Positions 1 to 10,377 of a DNA stretch of 64,000 nucleotides are shown here, one piece after another. The translations under genes were made by a program, and so were the position numbers. The notes below the pieces were generated by a model. That model saw nothing but the letters and a program-made list of their open reading frames with translations, searched no databases and was not told the origin of the DNA. Location: contig NZ_JAHKPM010000035.1 in NCBI RefSeq assembly GCF_018860525.1, forward strand, positions 1 to 64,000. Direction: 5' to 3'. Origin of the DNA: Vibrio hepatarius (GTDB lineage Bacteria; Pseudomonadota; Gammaproteobacteria; Enterobacterales; Vibrionaceae). Within the stretch, counting starts at the first letter, position 1. Each line of letters opens with the position of its first letter.

Positions 1-170
1 ATAAGCATTATAAATCATGTGATTATGATGAATGAGCCTGTGCATACAGACTCATGAAAGCGGAGAAGAGCCCCTGTAGTTATTAATAAATTGCTAATTT
101 AGCAAAAACACTGGCACAGAAATGTCCAAAATCTTTTTAAGGTGATATGAATTATCATTTCAAAATAACA

Positions 171-200
171 AAGCTTGGCCACAAATAGCCAAGCTTTTTT
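171..200. terminator. Rho-independent terminator hairpin
   Basis: A perfect 9-bp stem (AAGCTTGGC / GCCAAGCTT) with an 8-base loop is followed by a run of T on the plus strand. It lies just past the stop of the minus-strand barrel gene and can serve both strands, but the T-run favours a plus-strand transcript entering from the left edge. Confidence 0.7.
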
Positions 201-220
201 ATTAAACATGACGAGATACT

Positions 221-721
221 TTATAAGAAGTGAACCGTCGCATTAAGCGAAAAGTTGGTAATATCGTCTTCTTTCATGCCAAATACATTGTAACTTACGC
301 CAAATGAAATCGGGACAGGGCCTGCAGCAAAATACTCAGCACCTACTCCGTAAGTCACGTCAATTTCATCTTCATCAAAACTACCATCTGCTTTCAAATT
401 GTATGAATGCAATCCGGCCTTCGCGTAAACATGCAACGGACCAAAATCAATGCTTGGTTTGGCAGCAAAATAGATAGCGCTGCCTGTTAGGTTGGTTTTG
501 ATACCATCGTAATCTACACGGTCAAACTTACCGAGGTCTTGATAGCCCGCCTCAAGACCAATGAAAGGTAGAATACCGGTCCCGACGTGAACATTATAAG
601 ATGTCGTCGACTCGCCATTTAAGTCGGTTTGTCCAACGCTAGCCCCGCCGTAAATCAACGAGTCTGCCGATACAGTTGCTGAAGCACTAAGCAATGCCAG
701 CGCGAGTAGTGATTTTTTCAT
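221..721 (-). CDS. small outer-membrane beta-barrel protein
   Basis: A 166-residue protein with a clear Sec signal peptide (residues 1-19, Lys-Lys then a hydrophobic core ending at Val-Ser-Ala). The rest is made of alternating aromatic and glycine-rich stretches typical of an 8-strand OmpA/OmpX-type barrel. The N-terminal region (YGGASVGQTDL) and the internal repeats of the type LEAGYQDLG and GVGAEYF match the 'porin family / OmpA-like beta-barrel' group common in Vibrio. Its role is unknown; small barrels of this kind act in adhesion or envelope stability. It stands alone, with a terminator downstream. Confidence in the fold is high and in the function low. Confidence 0.75.
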   Translation of the reverse strand: MKKSLLALALLSASATVSADSLIYGGASVGQTDLNGESTTSYNVHVGTGILPFIGLEAGYQDLGKFDRVDYDGIKTNLTGSAIYFAAKPSIDFGPLHVYAKAGLHSYNLKADGSFDEDEIDVTYGVGAEYFAAGPVPISFGVSYNVFGMKEDDITNFSLNATVHFL

Positions 722-852
722 ATTTAGCCTTCTCTATTTTCCATGACAGAAACTGCTGCGGCAATCCTCTGCCTATCCCAGTCAAAAAGTTTACTATGTT
801 TTAAAATAAAGCAAATTACGTACCTAAGGCGATTTTCCTACTTTTACCTGTG

Positions 853-3800
853 CTAACAGTCGTTAATCGTATTTTGGATCCTTTTATCCGAAACCGGATA
901 AGGTGTACCCAACTGCTGAGCGAAATAGCTAACCCGCAACTCTTCAAGCATCCACCGAACCTCTTTCACTTTCTCCGGAATCATTAACCCTTTAGGGATT
1001 TTATTCAGTAGCTCTTGATAATTATTGGTAACAGATTCAATTTTTAGCATGTGCAGGCGATCCTTGTTAGGATCGATTGGCAATTTTTCCATTCTTTTTT
1101 CGATCGCTTGCAAGTAACGAAGTATATCCGGTAAACGCTTCCAACCGCACTCTGTCGCAAAACCTTTGAAGATCAGTCCTTCAATTTGTGCTTTTATATC
1201 AGATAAGGCGAATGCCATAGAGAAATCAATCTTCCCTTTCAATTTTTTGTTAATATTGAAGGCTGTAGTCAAAATTACTTCAACTTGTTTAGCAATTTCA
1301 ACAACTGTGTCATCCAACTCAGCACGAACATATTCTTTAAGCTGCTCGAACTCTTCTGGTTGCCAAACTAGACCACCTTTTTCTTCAATTAACTTATCAA
1401 CACCACAAGCAATACAGTCGTCAATGAGATCCAGCACTTTGCCGTACGGATTGAAGTAAAGACCAAGTTTAGATTTATTCGGCAAATGAGCATGCAAATA
1501 TTTAATTGGAGATGGCACGTTAAGCAGAATCAGGCGACGTTGCCCTGATTGCATCGCTAAGCTCTGTTCATCTGCGGTTTCAAACAGCTTAATTTCAACA
1601 CTATCTTTTGAATCGACAATTGCCGGATAAGCTTTAACCTCATAGCCACCACGTTTCTGTTGATAGACTTTGGGCAGCTCACCAAAGCTCCAGCTTTTTA
1701 GATCTCTCTGCTCGATGTCATCATCAGCAACTTTTGACAATGTCTCCTGTACCTTATCTTTTAGGCTCTCTTTTAAAAGATAGAGATCGCGGTTTTCTTT
1801 TAGCTTTCTGTTCCTATGGTCAACAGCACGGAACGTCACTTTAAGGTGCTCAGACACCTGTGCGGGATTCCAGTCTTCACGTAGTACCTCAAAACCTGTC
1901 ATACGACGAAGTTCTTTCTCTAGTGAATCTAAAATTGGGCTTTCAACAGGCGTAGCACGAGCAAGAAATGCATCGGCATAATTGGGGGCAGGTACGAAAT
2001 TCTTACGAATTGTTTTTGGCAGTGACTTAATGAGACTCACCACCAGCTCATGCCTCAAACCTGGGATTTGCCAGTCAAAACCAAACGGCTCAACTTGATT
2101 GAGAACCGGCAGAGGTATATGAACCGTCACTCCATCATTATCTTCACCAGGCTCGAATTGATAGCTGAGTTTTAATTTTAGGCCGTTCTGATGCCAAAAA
2201 TTGGGATAGTCCAAATCTGTAACATGACTAGCATCTCCCTTAACAAGCATCTCTTTTTCAAAGTTGAGTAGCTCACTATTGTCCTGAGACGCTTTCTTCC
2301 ACCAAGAATCAAAGTGACTGCCAGATACAACCTCGGTTCCAATACGTTGATCGTAGAAATCAAATAATTCATCATCATCGACCAAAATATCTCGACGACG
2401 CGATTTATGCTCAAGTTGTTCCACTTCCTGTAGTAGCTTACGATTTGTCTTGAAGAAAGCATGCTTAGTTTCCCACTCTCCCTCAACCAAAGCGCTACGA
2501 ATAAATAACTCTCGACTTACCGTGGCGTCGATATTTCCGTAGTTCACCAAGCGTTTAGGAACAATAGGTACTCCGTAGAGCATGACTTTTTCATGTGCCA
2601 TCACAGCGGCGCGTTTCTTCGACCAATGAGGTTCGCTATAACTTCTTTTAATCAAATGCTTGGCAAGCGGTTCAACCCATTCAGGTTGTACCTTCGCAAT
2701 AATCCGGCCCCATAATTTGGACGTCTCAACCAACTCAGCCGACACAATCCACTTGGGCTGCTTTTTGAACAAGCCGGAAGCCGGGAAAATATGGAAGCGA
2801 GCATTACGTGCACCTTGGTATTCATTCTTCTCTTGGTCCTTCACACCAATATGAGAAAGAAGACCAACTAAAATGGCGCTGTGCACTTTTTCATAGCTGC
2901 TAGGCTCATCATTTAGCTTATATTCCATCTCACGCATTGATTGGTGGATCTGAAAGTATACATCCTGCCACTCCCGAACCCTGAGATAATTGAGGAAATC
3001 TTGCTTACACTGCTTACGGAATTGATTACTCGACAGAGCTTTTTGCTGCTTCTGAACATAGTCCCAAAGATTGACAAAGGTCAGGAAGTCCGACTCTTCA
3101 TGGAAAAAACGCTTGTGCTTATCGTCAGAAGACTGCTGTTTATCGCTCGGTCTTTCTCTTGGATCCTGAATCGACAAGGCAGAAGCAATGATCATCACTT
3201 CTTTTAGCGCACCATATTTTGGTGCTTCAAGCACCATACGCGCTAAACGAGGATCAATCGGCACACGGGCAAGCCGCCTCCCCATAGGAGTAAGGCACTT
3301 CTTCGGATCCTTAGCATTCTCATTGATGGCGCCCAGTTCTTCCAAAAGGCGCACACCATCTTGAATGTTGCGCTTATCCGGAGCTTCAACAAACGGAAAA
3401 GCTTGGATATCTCCAAGACCAAGTGCCGTCATCTGCAATATGACTGAAGCAAGATTGGTGCGCAGTATTTCAGGGTCGGTGAACTCTGGGCGTAACTCAA
3501 AATCTTGTTCTGAATACAAGCGGATACAAATGCCTTCCTCAACCCGACCACAACGTCCTTTACGTTGATTTGCGCTAGCCTGAGAAATAGGCTCAATAGG
3601 GAGTCTTTGCACCTTGGTACGGTAGCTATAGCGGCTAATACGAGCGGTTCCGGGATCAATAACATATTTAATCCCAGGTACAGTCAAAGATGTTTCAGCC
3701 ACGTTTGTAGCAAGTACGATCCGGCGACCTACATGTGGTTGAAAAATCTTATTCTGCTCGCCTGCTGAAAGTCGAGCGTAAAGAGGAACGATTTCAGTAC

Positions 3801-4782
3801 TTTTTAAATTTCTTTTACCAAGTGCATCAGCAGTATCGCGAATTTCACGCTCACCATTCATAAAAATGAGAATGTCGCCTAACCCTTCATCACATAACTC
3901 ATCAACCGCTTCGAAGATACCTTCTAGCTGGTCGCGTTCAACATCGTCCTCTCCGTACAAAGGACGATACCGAGTTTCGACAGGGTAAGTACGCCCAGAA
4001 ACCTCAATGATAGGTGCATCATTAAAGTGCTTAGAAAAACGCTGTGGATCGATTGTCGCAGAGGTGATAATAACTTTCAGTTCAGGGCGGCGCGGCAAAA
4101 GTTCTTTAAGATAGCCCATAATAAAATCAATATTCAGGCTTCGTTCGTGCGCTTCATCGATAATGATGGTGTCATACTGACTCAAAAAACGATCATGCTG
4201 AATTTCAGCCAGCAAGATACCATCGGTCATCAACTTAATCTGTGTTTGGTCAGAAATCTGATCATTAAACCGAACTTTATAACCAACAAAGTCACCAAGT
4301 TTTGTCTCCATCTCTTCCGCAATACGGCTAGCAACCGATCGCGCTGCAAGGCGTCTCGGTTGAGTATGACCAATCAGGCCATATTGTCCACGACCAAGCT
4401 CTACACAAATCTTAGGTAACTGGGTCGTTTTTCCTGAGCCCGTTTCACCGGCAACAATAACCACCTGATTTGCTTCTATCGCTTGAGCAATATCACCTCT
4501 TTTTTGGCTAACAGGTAATATTTCTGGATAATCAATCAGTGGTTTGAAGTTGGTTCTTTGCTCAACTTCCAGCATAGATTTGGCAATATCTAATGCGATT
4601 TCATCAAATACAGCATGGCGTGATTGCTCTTTTTTAATCTTATTTGCACCAGAGATACGCTTACTCAGACGAAACCTATCTTTAAACATGCAATGACTTA
4701 AAGCGTGACGCAAAGAAGATGCTGAATTTGCTTGGGCTTTAGACTCAGCATTGGGATGTGTTTTGGGCTGTGACGACGTCAA
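853..4782 (-). CDS. hrpA: ATP-dependent RNA helicase HrpA
   Basis: A DEAH-box helicase of about 1309 residues. Counting from an upstream GTG at 4830, Walker A (GETGSGKT) is at 128-135, the DEAH box at 225-228 and SAT at 256-258. HA2/OB-fold and the long DUF3418 C-terminal region follow, as in E. coli HrpA (about 1300 residues). HrpA acts on RNA in the cytoplasm and has been linked to fimbrial mRNA processing and rescue of stalled ribosomes. I prefer the TTG start at 4782: an AGG-containing ribosome site lies just upstream, and the GTG at 4830 overlaps a TACAAT -10-like box. It is a single-gene unit. Confidence 0.95.
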   Translation of the reverse strand: MTSSQPKTHPNAESKAQANSASSLRHALSHCMFKDRFRLSKRISGANKIKKEQSRHAVFDEIALDIAKSMLEVEQRTNFKPLIDYPEILPVSQKRGDIAQAIEANQVVIVAGETGSGKTTQLPKICVELGRGQYGLIGHTQPRRLAARSVASRIAEEMETKLGDFVGYKVRFNDQISDQTQIKLMTDGILLAEIQHDRFLSQYDTIIIDEAHERSLNIDFIMGYLKELLPRRPELKVIITSATIDPQRFSKHFNDAPIIEVSGRTYPVETRYRPLYGEDDVERDQLEGIFEAVDELCDEGLGDILIFMNGEREIRDTADALGKRNLKSTEIVPLYARLSAGEQNKIFQPHVGRRIVLATNVAETSLTVPGIKYVIDPGTARISRYSYRTKVQRLPIEPISQASANQRKGRCGRVEEGICIRLYSEQDFELRPEFTDPEILRTNLASVILQMTALGLGDIQAFPFVEAPDKRNIQDGVRLLEELGAINENAKDPKKCLTPMGRRLARVPIDPRLARMVLEAPKYGALKEVMIIASALSIQDPRERPSDKQQSSDDKHKRFFHEESDFLTFVNLWDYVQKQQKALSSNQFRKQCKQDFLNYLRVREWQDVYFQIHQSMREMEYKLNDEPSSYEKVHSAILVGLLSHIGVKDQEKNEYQGARNARFHIFPASGLFKKQPKWIVSAELVETSKLWGRIIAKVQPEWVEPLAKHLIKRSYSEPHWSKKRAAVMAHEKVMLYGVPIVPKRLVNYGNIDATVSRELFIRSALVEGEWETKHAFFKTNRKLLQEVEQLEHKSRRRDILVDDDELFDFYDQRIGTEVVSGSHFDSWWKKASQDNSELLNFEKEMLVKGDASHVTDLDYPNFWHQNGLKLKLSYQFEPGEDNDGVTVHIPLPVLNQVEPFGFDWQIPGLRHELVVSLIKSLPKTIRKNFVPAPNYADAFLARATPVESPILDSLEKELRRMTGFEVLREDWNPAQVSEHLKVTFRAVDHRNRKLKENRDLYLLKESLKDKVQETLSKVADDDIEQRDLKSWSFGELPKVYQQKRGGYEVKAYPAIVDSKDSVEIKLFETADEQSLAMQSGQRRLILLNVPSPIKYLHAHLPNKSKLGLYFNPYGKVLDLIDDCIACGVDKLIEEKGGLVWQPEEFEQLKEYVRAELDDTVVEIAKQVEVILTTAFNINKKLKGKIDFSMAFALSDIKAQIEGLIFKGFATECGWKRLPDILRYLQAIEKRMEKLPIDPNKDRLHMLKIESVTNNYQELLNKIPKGLMIPEKVKEVRWMLEELRVSYFAQQLGTPYPVSDKRIQNTINDC

Positions 4783-4924
4783 AGCATTACCTATTCTTTT
4801 TACTTCATAAAACTGCGAACATTGTATCACAACAGACAGTAAAATATCTCTAAACCAATGGCTTTAAAGAGGTTGAAATAATGACTTAAACGACTTTGAA
4901 ACCAAGACTAAAATGAAACTAGGG

Positions 4925-6235
4925 CTAAAACTCGAACTGCAGGTAAAATGTGTTGTAGTTACTCCCCCCTTTGATTCGACCATATTGAGAGGCTTGCTCA
5001 AAAATCGCACTTCTGTGGTGTATTGAATAGCCAAACCACATATTGTTTAGCTCAGAATAGTCAAACAAATGCCCTATATTCACATCAATAGATAAATCTA
5101 GGTAGTTGAGAAGGTTACTCGCGTTGTACCCTTTCTCGTCCATTTCAGTTTGCTCGATATAAGTAATACTGTCGATAAAAGAAATGCCTTCTGCAAAGCC
5201 AACTCTCCATGCAAAAGGCCACTCTATCGTATAATATGCTTTAATTGCTGCCACATACTCCGTGCTAGCTGATTGCACTTCTGAAGACCAGTGATGTGCG
5301 ATGCCAGGGGTAAAGTAAAGATCGATTGGTACCCCAAACAACTGATCAGTGAGTGGATGACCATAGAAAAATGATGTCATTTGATTGTTATAGCTATCTG
5401 ATTCCACATCGAGCGTTAGAATGTCACCAATATTTGAGGGTGTCGCCCACCCATGACCTATGCGTATATATCTTGCATTCGTCAAATTTGAATCAGACGG
5501 ATTAGATTTATCATTAAATAAACCAAAACCCACAAACACCTCGCCTTGATATCGATCTTCGACGGTTGAAGATCGATAAGCATTAGTATCCAGACGACGA
5601 ACACTGGTTGAACCGAGCAAGTAAAGATTGGAATAAACATGATAACGAGCATCTAGACCAATTCTAAAGTCCATACCTGCTCCAAGTTTTTCGTCCGTGA
5701 CATCTGAAAAGGTATAATAATGAGTATTAAAATCAGCATCCTTATACCTAAGTTCTGCAAAAGGGCTGAGTTGCCAACCTCCATGATCATACTCACCTTC
5801 CAAACTCAAATTAGCATGAAATCGAAACTCATCGTCTGTCATTAGTTCGGTATTCATTTGCCACTCATCGGCTAAGGAATAACTCAGTTGTCCTCCAAAA
5901 TCGACTGCATCGCCTCCATGGATATTTTGCGCGGAAGAGGGTATATCGACGAACCTCAATCGTATTAATGCGTTGAACTCCACACTATCATCTTGCGATT
6001 GGTAGAGGTGCAGCCCACCTTCTAACCCATCTATAAATACTTGCTCATTTTCAAAGAACATCATGGGAACAAAGGTTCCGACAACTTGATCGTTGTCAGC
6101 AGTTTCAAATGGAATGGATGCAGTCCGATAAACCGCAGCTATTCCCCAAGTTTGCTCTTGCGCTTTTGCAAAAAAAAAGCAGGTAGGAGTTGTTATTAAC
6201 ATCATCAGCATTGAATATGTCTGTATGCTGTTCAT
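4925..6235 (-). CDS. MipA/OmpV family outer-membrane protein
   Basis: A protein of about 436 residues with a signal peptide of about 25 residues ending FAKA. The mature N-terminus (WGIAAVYRTASIPF) is the MipA/OmpV entry strand. The remainder alternates amphipathic strands with turns and ends in a C-terminal phenylalanine (LQFEF), the BAM signal of outer-membrane barrels. MipA/OmpV members scaffold murein synthesis or act as osmo-regulated channels; which applies here is not visible. The ATG at 6235 has TTTAGG upstream and is preferred over the in-frame TTG 30 bases further upstream. It is longer than typical MipA (about 250 residues), so it belongs to a longer subfamily. Transcribed alone. 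Confidence 0.75.
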   Translation of the reverse strand: MNSIQTYSMLMMLITTPTCFFFAKAQEQTWGIAAVYRTASIPFETADNDQVVGTFVPMMFFENEQVFIDGLEGGLHLYQSQDDSVEFNALIRLRFVDIPSSAQNIHGGDAVDFGGQLSYSLADEWQMNTELMTDDEFRFHANLSLEGEYDHGGWQLSPFAELRYKDADFNTHYYTFSDVTDEKLGAGMDFRIGLDARYHVYSNLYLLGSTSVRRLDTNAYRSSTVEDRYQGEVFVGFGLFNDKSNPSDSNLTNARYIRIGHGWATPSNIGDILTLDVESDSYNNQMTSFFYGHPLTDQLFGVPIDLYFTPGIAHHWSSEVQSASTEYVAAIKAYYTIEWPFAWRVGFAEGISFIDSITYIEQTEMDEKGYNASNLLNYLDLSIDVNIGHLFDYSELNNMWFGYSIHHRSAIFEQASQYGRIKGGSNYNTFYLQFEF

Positions 6236-6364
6236 TTTTATGCCTAAAAATAGCAGAACACACAAAATTACACTTAACCGATAAAACTAAATACGTTTTT
6301 ACTTATCGCTAAGTGCAATTCACCGTTAATATAAGAGTATATGTTGACTTAATTTAAAAAAATC

Positions 6365-6733
6365 GTGAAAGCATCAGACTTAAAGAAAATATTCGACTCA
6401 ATTGATGAAACTCAGGACCCTGAAATTGTAACAGGGGACATTTGGTTGCCAGAACGCTTGGTCAACACTCACCTCGACCAAGAAATGCTGTTCCTTGAAT
6501 TCGATAATGCGCCTGAAGAGATGCAAGGGGACGAAGAAGGCCGTGGTTTTGTTGAGCACGAGATAGAGATGATTCGCAAAAAGTTTGAGTTCATTCTCGA
6601 TGAAAGTTCTGACACAAAAACCAAAGCTGATGCTATGCTGGCTTTATTTCTCATGGGTCATGAAATGTCGAGTTCAGAAATCATAGAGATATTAGAAGAC
6701 CCAGAAGTACCAAAGGATCCAACAGATATTTAA
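6365..6733 (+). CDS. small acidic protein of unknown function
   Basis: A 122-residue, strongly acidic protein starting with GTG, without signal peptide or membrane segment. It is predicted mostly helical (DLKKIFDSIDETQD; EHEIEMIRKKFEFILD). I do not recognise the family. Its stop overlaps the start of the next gene (TAATG), so it is translationally coupled to the PhoD-like phosphatase and probably made with it. No strong ribosome site precedes the GTG, so the start is uncertain. Confidence 0.6.
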   Translation: MKASDLKKIFDSIDETQDPEIVTGDIWLPERLVNTHLDQEMLFLEFDNAPEEMQGDEEGRGFVEHEIEMIRKKFEFILDESSDTKTKADAMLALFLMGHEMSSSEIIEILEDPEVPKDPTDI

Positions 6734-8676
6734 TGAAGATAGAACCTAAACTCCCTTTCCTATTAGCCGGCCCAATATTAAGAAAATCCTCTGCCAAGGA
6801 GTTGGTTTTCTGGTTAGTCACTAGCCGCCCACTTGAGGGGCAATTCTTTCTTAATCATGAGCCTGATCAAGGTGTTATATTTGAGCAACCTCTTAACCAG
6901 TGTCATCAAGTACAGGTTGGAACTCATTGCTACGTGACTTTGGCGCAATTCAAATATGATTTCCCGACAAACGTAGCACTGAGTTACGAATTCAATACCC
7001 AAGAAGGGCCACTTAGTCAGCTATATCCGCACTTACTGCATGATGATGAAACTGCATTAACGTTTAAAATTTCAACCAAAGCTGATTATATTTTGCATGG
7101 CTCTTGCCGCAACCCTGATCATCCCAGTAAAGATGCTTTGGTATCGATAGACACCAAGCTGGCAAAGCAACCGCTAAGTGAACGGCCTGATATGCTGGTT
7201 ATGGGTGGTGATCAGATCTATGCTGACCACGTCTCAGGGCCTATGCTTGATTCTGTATTGCAAACAATAGATCTCTTAGGGTTACCTAACGAAACTTTCG
7301 TTGAAGGCCCTTTAGCTTCATCTACAGAGCTATATCAACATCCAGATTGCTTTTATGGCCGAGATAAAATATTACCTCATCACTTTGGTGAGGAAACATG
7401 GATAAGAAAATTATTACCCAAAAGACATATTCCGGTATTTAGTGCGCGTGAGAGTGAAAACCACCTCATCACCTTTGCAGAATATTTCGCGATGTATTTA
7501 CTGGTTTGGTCACCAACACTTTGGCCATATTTAAATCGAACACGTCTCCAAGACAAAGGGTTTGCTCCCAATGGCAAGACAATCCCTGCCCGTTATCAGC
7601 AAAAATGGCAAGGAGAGAGCGAACGAATAGCAGGCTTTATTGAAGGCTTACCACAAGTTCAGCGGCTATTAGCTCATATTCCAACCTACATGATTTTCGA
7701 CGATCATGACGTGACAGACGACTGGAACTTAACCATAGGTTGGGAAAAAGCGGCCTACACTAACCCCTTTTCGCATCAAATCATCGGTAATGCTTTAATG
7801 GCGTATTGGCTGTGCCAAGGCTGGGGAAATCAGCCAGATAACTTTAACCAAGAGTTTTTATCTCTTGCCTTGGGCTATTTCAAACAACCGAGTGAACAGC
7901 ACCACCGCGACCTGATTCGTTATTTGTACAGTTTTGAACGTTGGCATTTTACTATTGATACCTCCCCTAAGGTCGTTGTGCTCGATACACGAACTCGGCG
8001 CTGGCGATCTGAATCTCGAATGAATAAGCCCTCTGGCTTAATGGACTGGGAAGCACTGATCGAGTTTCAACAAGAGTTGATGTATCAAGACAAAGTGATT
8101 GTCGTATCCCCTGCCCCCATGTTTGGTGTTAAGTTTATTGAAGCTCTACAAAAGGGCATGACAATGATGGGGCAACCTTTAGTCATCGATGCTGAAAACT
8201 GGATGGCCCATAGAGGAAGTGCTAACACCTTGCTGAGTATCTTCACACATACCAAAACACCAAGTAACTTTGTCATACTCTCTGGTGATGTGCATTACTC
8301 TTTTGCCTATGATATTAAGCTGCGTTTTCGACGTTCTAGCCCAAATATTTATCAGATAACCTCTAGTGGTTTTAAAAACCAGTTTCCTGAACCTTTACTG
8401 GGCTATTGCGATCACTTAGATAGAGTACTTTACTCACCGGGCTCACCCCTCAATTTTTTTACTAAACGTAAGCGACTCAAGGTTAAAAAGCGTCAACCCA
8501 GCACACAGAATTCTCGTTATTTGGTTAATGCCAGTGCGGTTGGGGAGTTAAAGCTTGATGAACATGGCAAACCAAAACGCATCTCTATTCTGACCGGGGA
8601 AGGAAAAGAAATCGACTTTCCTCCGCTCAATGAAACGTCATCTTTTTGTCAAAGTACTTGTGCTCGTCGAGAATAG
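6733..8676 (+). CDS. PhoD-like metallophosphatase family protein
   Basis: A 647-residue protein with metallophosphoesterase signatures of the PhoD branch: GSCR (123-126), GGDQIYAD (158-165), FDDHDVTDD (322-330) and SGDVHYS (517-523). These place the Asp, His and Asn metal ligands. Residues 1-110 form a beta-rich N-terminal domain. PhoD enzymes hydrolyse phosphodiesters and monoesters, often extracytoplasmically, but no signal peptide or twin-Arg motif is visible, so this one is probably cytoplasmic. It overlaps the preceding small acidic gene and is followed 42 bases later by a TerB-like gene, giving a probable three-gene operon. The substrate is unknown. Confidence 0.85.
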   Translation: MKIEPKLPFLLAGPILRKSSAKELVFWLVTSRPLEGQFFLNHEPDQGVIFEQPLNQCHQVQVGTHCYVTLAQFKYDFPTNVALSYEFNTQEGPLSQLYPHLLHDDETALTFKISTKADYILHGSCRNPDHPSKDALVSIDTKLAKQPLSERPDMLVMGGDQIYADHVSGPMLDSVLQTIDLLGLPNETFVEGPLASSTELYQHPDCFYGRDKILPHHFGEETWIRKLLPKRHIPVFSARESENHLITFAEYFAMYLLVWSPTLWPYLNRTRLQDKGFAPNGKTIPARYQQKWQGESERIAGFIEGLPQVQRLLAHIPTYMIFDDHDVTDDWNLTIGWEKAAYTNPFSHQIIGNALMAYWLCQGWGNQPDNFNQEFLSLALGYFKQPSEQHHRDLIRYLYSFERWHFTIDTSPKVVVLDTRTRRWRSESRMNKPSGLMDWEALIEFQQELMYQDKVIVVSPAPMFGVKFIEALQKGMTMMGQPLVIDAENWMAHRGSANTLLSIFTHTKTPSNFVILSGDVHYSFAYDIKLRFRRSSPNIYQITSSGFKNQFPEPLLGYCDHLDRVLYSPGSPLNFFTKRKRLKVKKRQPSTQNSRYLVNASAVGELKLDEHGKPKRISILTGEGKEIDFPPLNETSSFCQSTCARRE

Positions 8677-8718
8677 TCACTATTTATAGAAATAACACCA
8701 TATTTTGAGGCATATTAC

Positions 8719-9174
8719 ATGTTGAACTCTATATCGACTCTTTTTAAGCAGTTAGTCGAAGGCCACGATCTCGGCAAGCATGAAAGCACAAATCCAAACT
8801 TAGCGATAGCGTGCTTACTCTGCGAAGTCGCCAATGCAGATCATAAGACCAACGACGCTGAAAATCAGGCCCAGAATACACTCTTAGCACGGCTGCTGAA
8901 GATAAACAGCGAAGACGCAGCTGAGCTATTATCTCGTGCCAAAACCAAAAGCCGCCAGTCTGCTTCATTGTATGAATTTACTTCTCAACTTCGCGAATTA
9001 AGCCAAGATGCGCGTTTTGACTTAGTAAAGTCTATGTGGGAAGTCGCTAATGCCGATGGTGAGATTGATCCACTAGAAGACGCTGTGATTCGAAAAACAG
9101 CAGAACTGATTTATGTCGATCATAGTGAGTTTATACGCGCAAAGCTCCAAGTTATAGAAGGAAATAATACTTAG
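8719..9174 (+). CDS. TerB-like (TerB/DjlA fold) protein
   Basis: A 151-residue all-helical cytoplasmic protein. It contains two TerB-type acidic repeats: CEVANADHKTNDAE (about residue 32) and MWEVANADGEIDPLED (about residue 110), the latter followed by a helix (RKTAELI). TerB-fold proteins bind divalent metal at such acidic loops and are linked to tellurite resistance, but lone copies like this one are common in Vibrio with no known resistance role. It is probably co-transcribed with the upstream PhoD-like gene. No other ter genes are nearby. Confidence 0.8.
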   Translation: MLNSISTLFKQLVEGHDLGKHESTNPNLAIACLLCEVANADHKTNDAENQAQNTLLARLLKINSEDAAELLSRAKTKSRQSASLYEFTSQLRELSQDARFDLVKSMWEVANADGEIDPLEDAVIRKTAELIYVDHSEFIRAKLQVIEGNNT

Positions 9175-9216
9175 CTCGAAGGCTAGGTATTATAACCAAA
9201 TCACAATTTGAGTATG

Positions 9217-10128
9217 TTATGGACTGCATTCCTCAACTTGAGAGGGACACTGAGTGTTATCAGGCTCAAGTAACATAAATCCATCCATTACTGACGTTAA
9301 CTCAAGATATTGTTCTGGTTGATATTTTTTTAATAATGCCAGAACAGCAGCCATACTTTCTTGGCTTACTTCTCCACTGATTAACCACGGCGTAAAGTGA
9401 GTTTGAAATGCTTTAATAATGTCTGTCTGGTTTGAAGTCTGTGCTGGCTGATAACCATAAAACTCAAGCGCCTTATAGAAAATATCACTACTGAGTTCTT
9501 GCGAATCAAGCTTACTGTACTCTATTAAGTAATCGTCACTGTTATACCAGGCTCCATAGCCTTGACTATATACATACTGCCAAGGAAATTTAGGCCCAGG
9601 ATCGCTTTTTCTTGTTGGTGCAATATCCTGATGAGCAACAATATTAACCGGGTTTATATTTGGATAAGCCTGATAAATCTTATCCAAAACTTTAATAAGG
9701 TTGACCACAAGAGCAGGTGGATAATCAGGATACAAGCACGTCATTTTCTCAGCAGCGTAACCAATATTAGCCGCGTCATTACAATCTACTTCATACACTA
9801 GCTCAATGCCAATTGATGTATCATTAAGCGAATTTTTACCTCGCCAAAAGCTTTTTCCTGCATGCCATGCTCGCTCGTTTAAGTCGGCAAGCTGGTAGAC
9901 CGTTTCTTCCGTCACCACAAAATGCGCACTGACACTAGCTTCTGGAGTACTAAATAGCTTTAGAGTTTCCGCTGTGTTCTCTTGGGTATAATGAATCACG
10001 ACCGATTGAACTCTATCATTTTTGTTGGGAGTATCCATATTAATAAAAGACGAGCAAGCTGAGGTGCCCATTAATGCCACAGCTAAAAAAGAAGCCTTAC
10101 CTATATTGCTGATTGTTTTTTTCATCAT
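9217..10128 (-). CDS. N-acetylmuramoyl-L-alanine amidase, AmiD-like lipoprotein
   Basis: A 303-residue protein with an N-terminal signal and a possible lipobox (GTSAC, around residue 25). An Amidase_2 (AmpD-type) zinc domain follows: the histidine in VVIHYT, then HQDIAPTRKSDPGP carrying the second His and the Asp ligand. A C-terminal helical segment (about 215-285) resembles a PG_binding_1 domain. This is the layout of AmiD, the outer-membrane amidase that removes the stem peptide from (anhydro)muropeptides during wall recycling. It ends close to the convergent TerB-like gene. Confidence 0.85.
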   Translation of the reverse strand: MMKKTISNIGKASFLAVALMGTSACSSFINMDTPNKNDRVQSVVIHYTQENTAETLKLFSTPEASVSAHFVVTEETVYQLADLNERAWHAGKSFWRGKNSLNDTSIGIELVYEVDCNDAANIGYAAEKMTCLYPDYPPALVVNLIKVLDKIYQAYPNINPVNIVAHQDIAPTRKSDPGPKFPWQYVYSQGYGAWYNSDDYLIEYSKLDSQELSSDIFYKALEFYGYQPAQTSNQTDIIKAFQTHFTPWLISGEVSQESMAAVLALLKKYQPEQYLELTSVMDGFMLLEPDNTQCPSQVEECSP

Positions 10129-10377
10129 TATCCATCTTTCTCATTAGCACCAGACAAAGCATTTTATTTCTCACCCTATCCGTTCCAAACGTAGTATCTC
10201 TTATAAACGATCGGCTTATCAAACTCTCTAAAAAGTATAAATATCATTAAATAAAACCACACACATTCTCTTAAAGATTAACTTTGCGTTGAATCATAAG
10301 AAAAAACATCCCCTTACCTATTAAGTCTCTCTGGATCCTGTTACCTTTCAAGCAGTATAAACAATAAAAAGTAACCA

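Noticed and set aside
1166..4419. Several open frames on the plus strand inside hrpA
   Set aside because: They are antisense shadows of the hrpA frame with no ribosome sites or recognisable domains.
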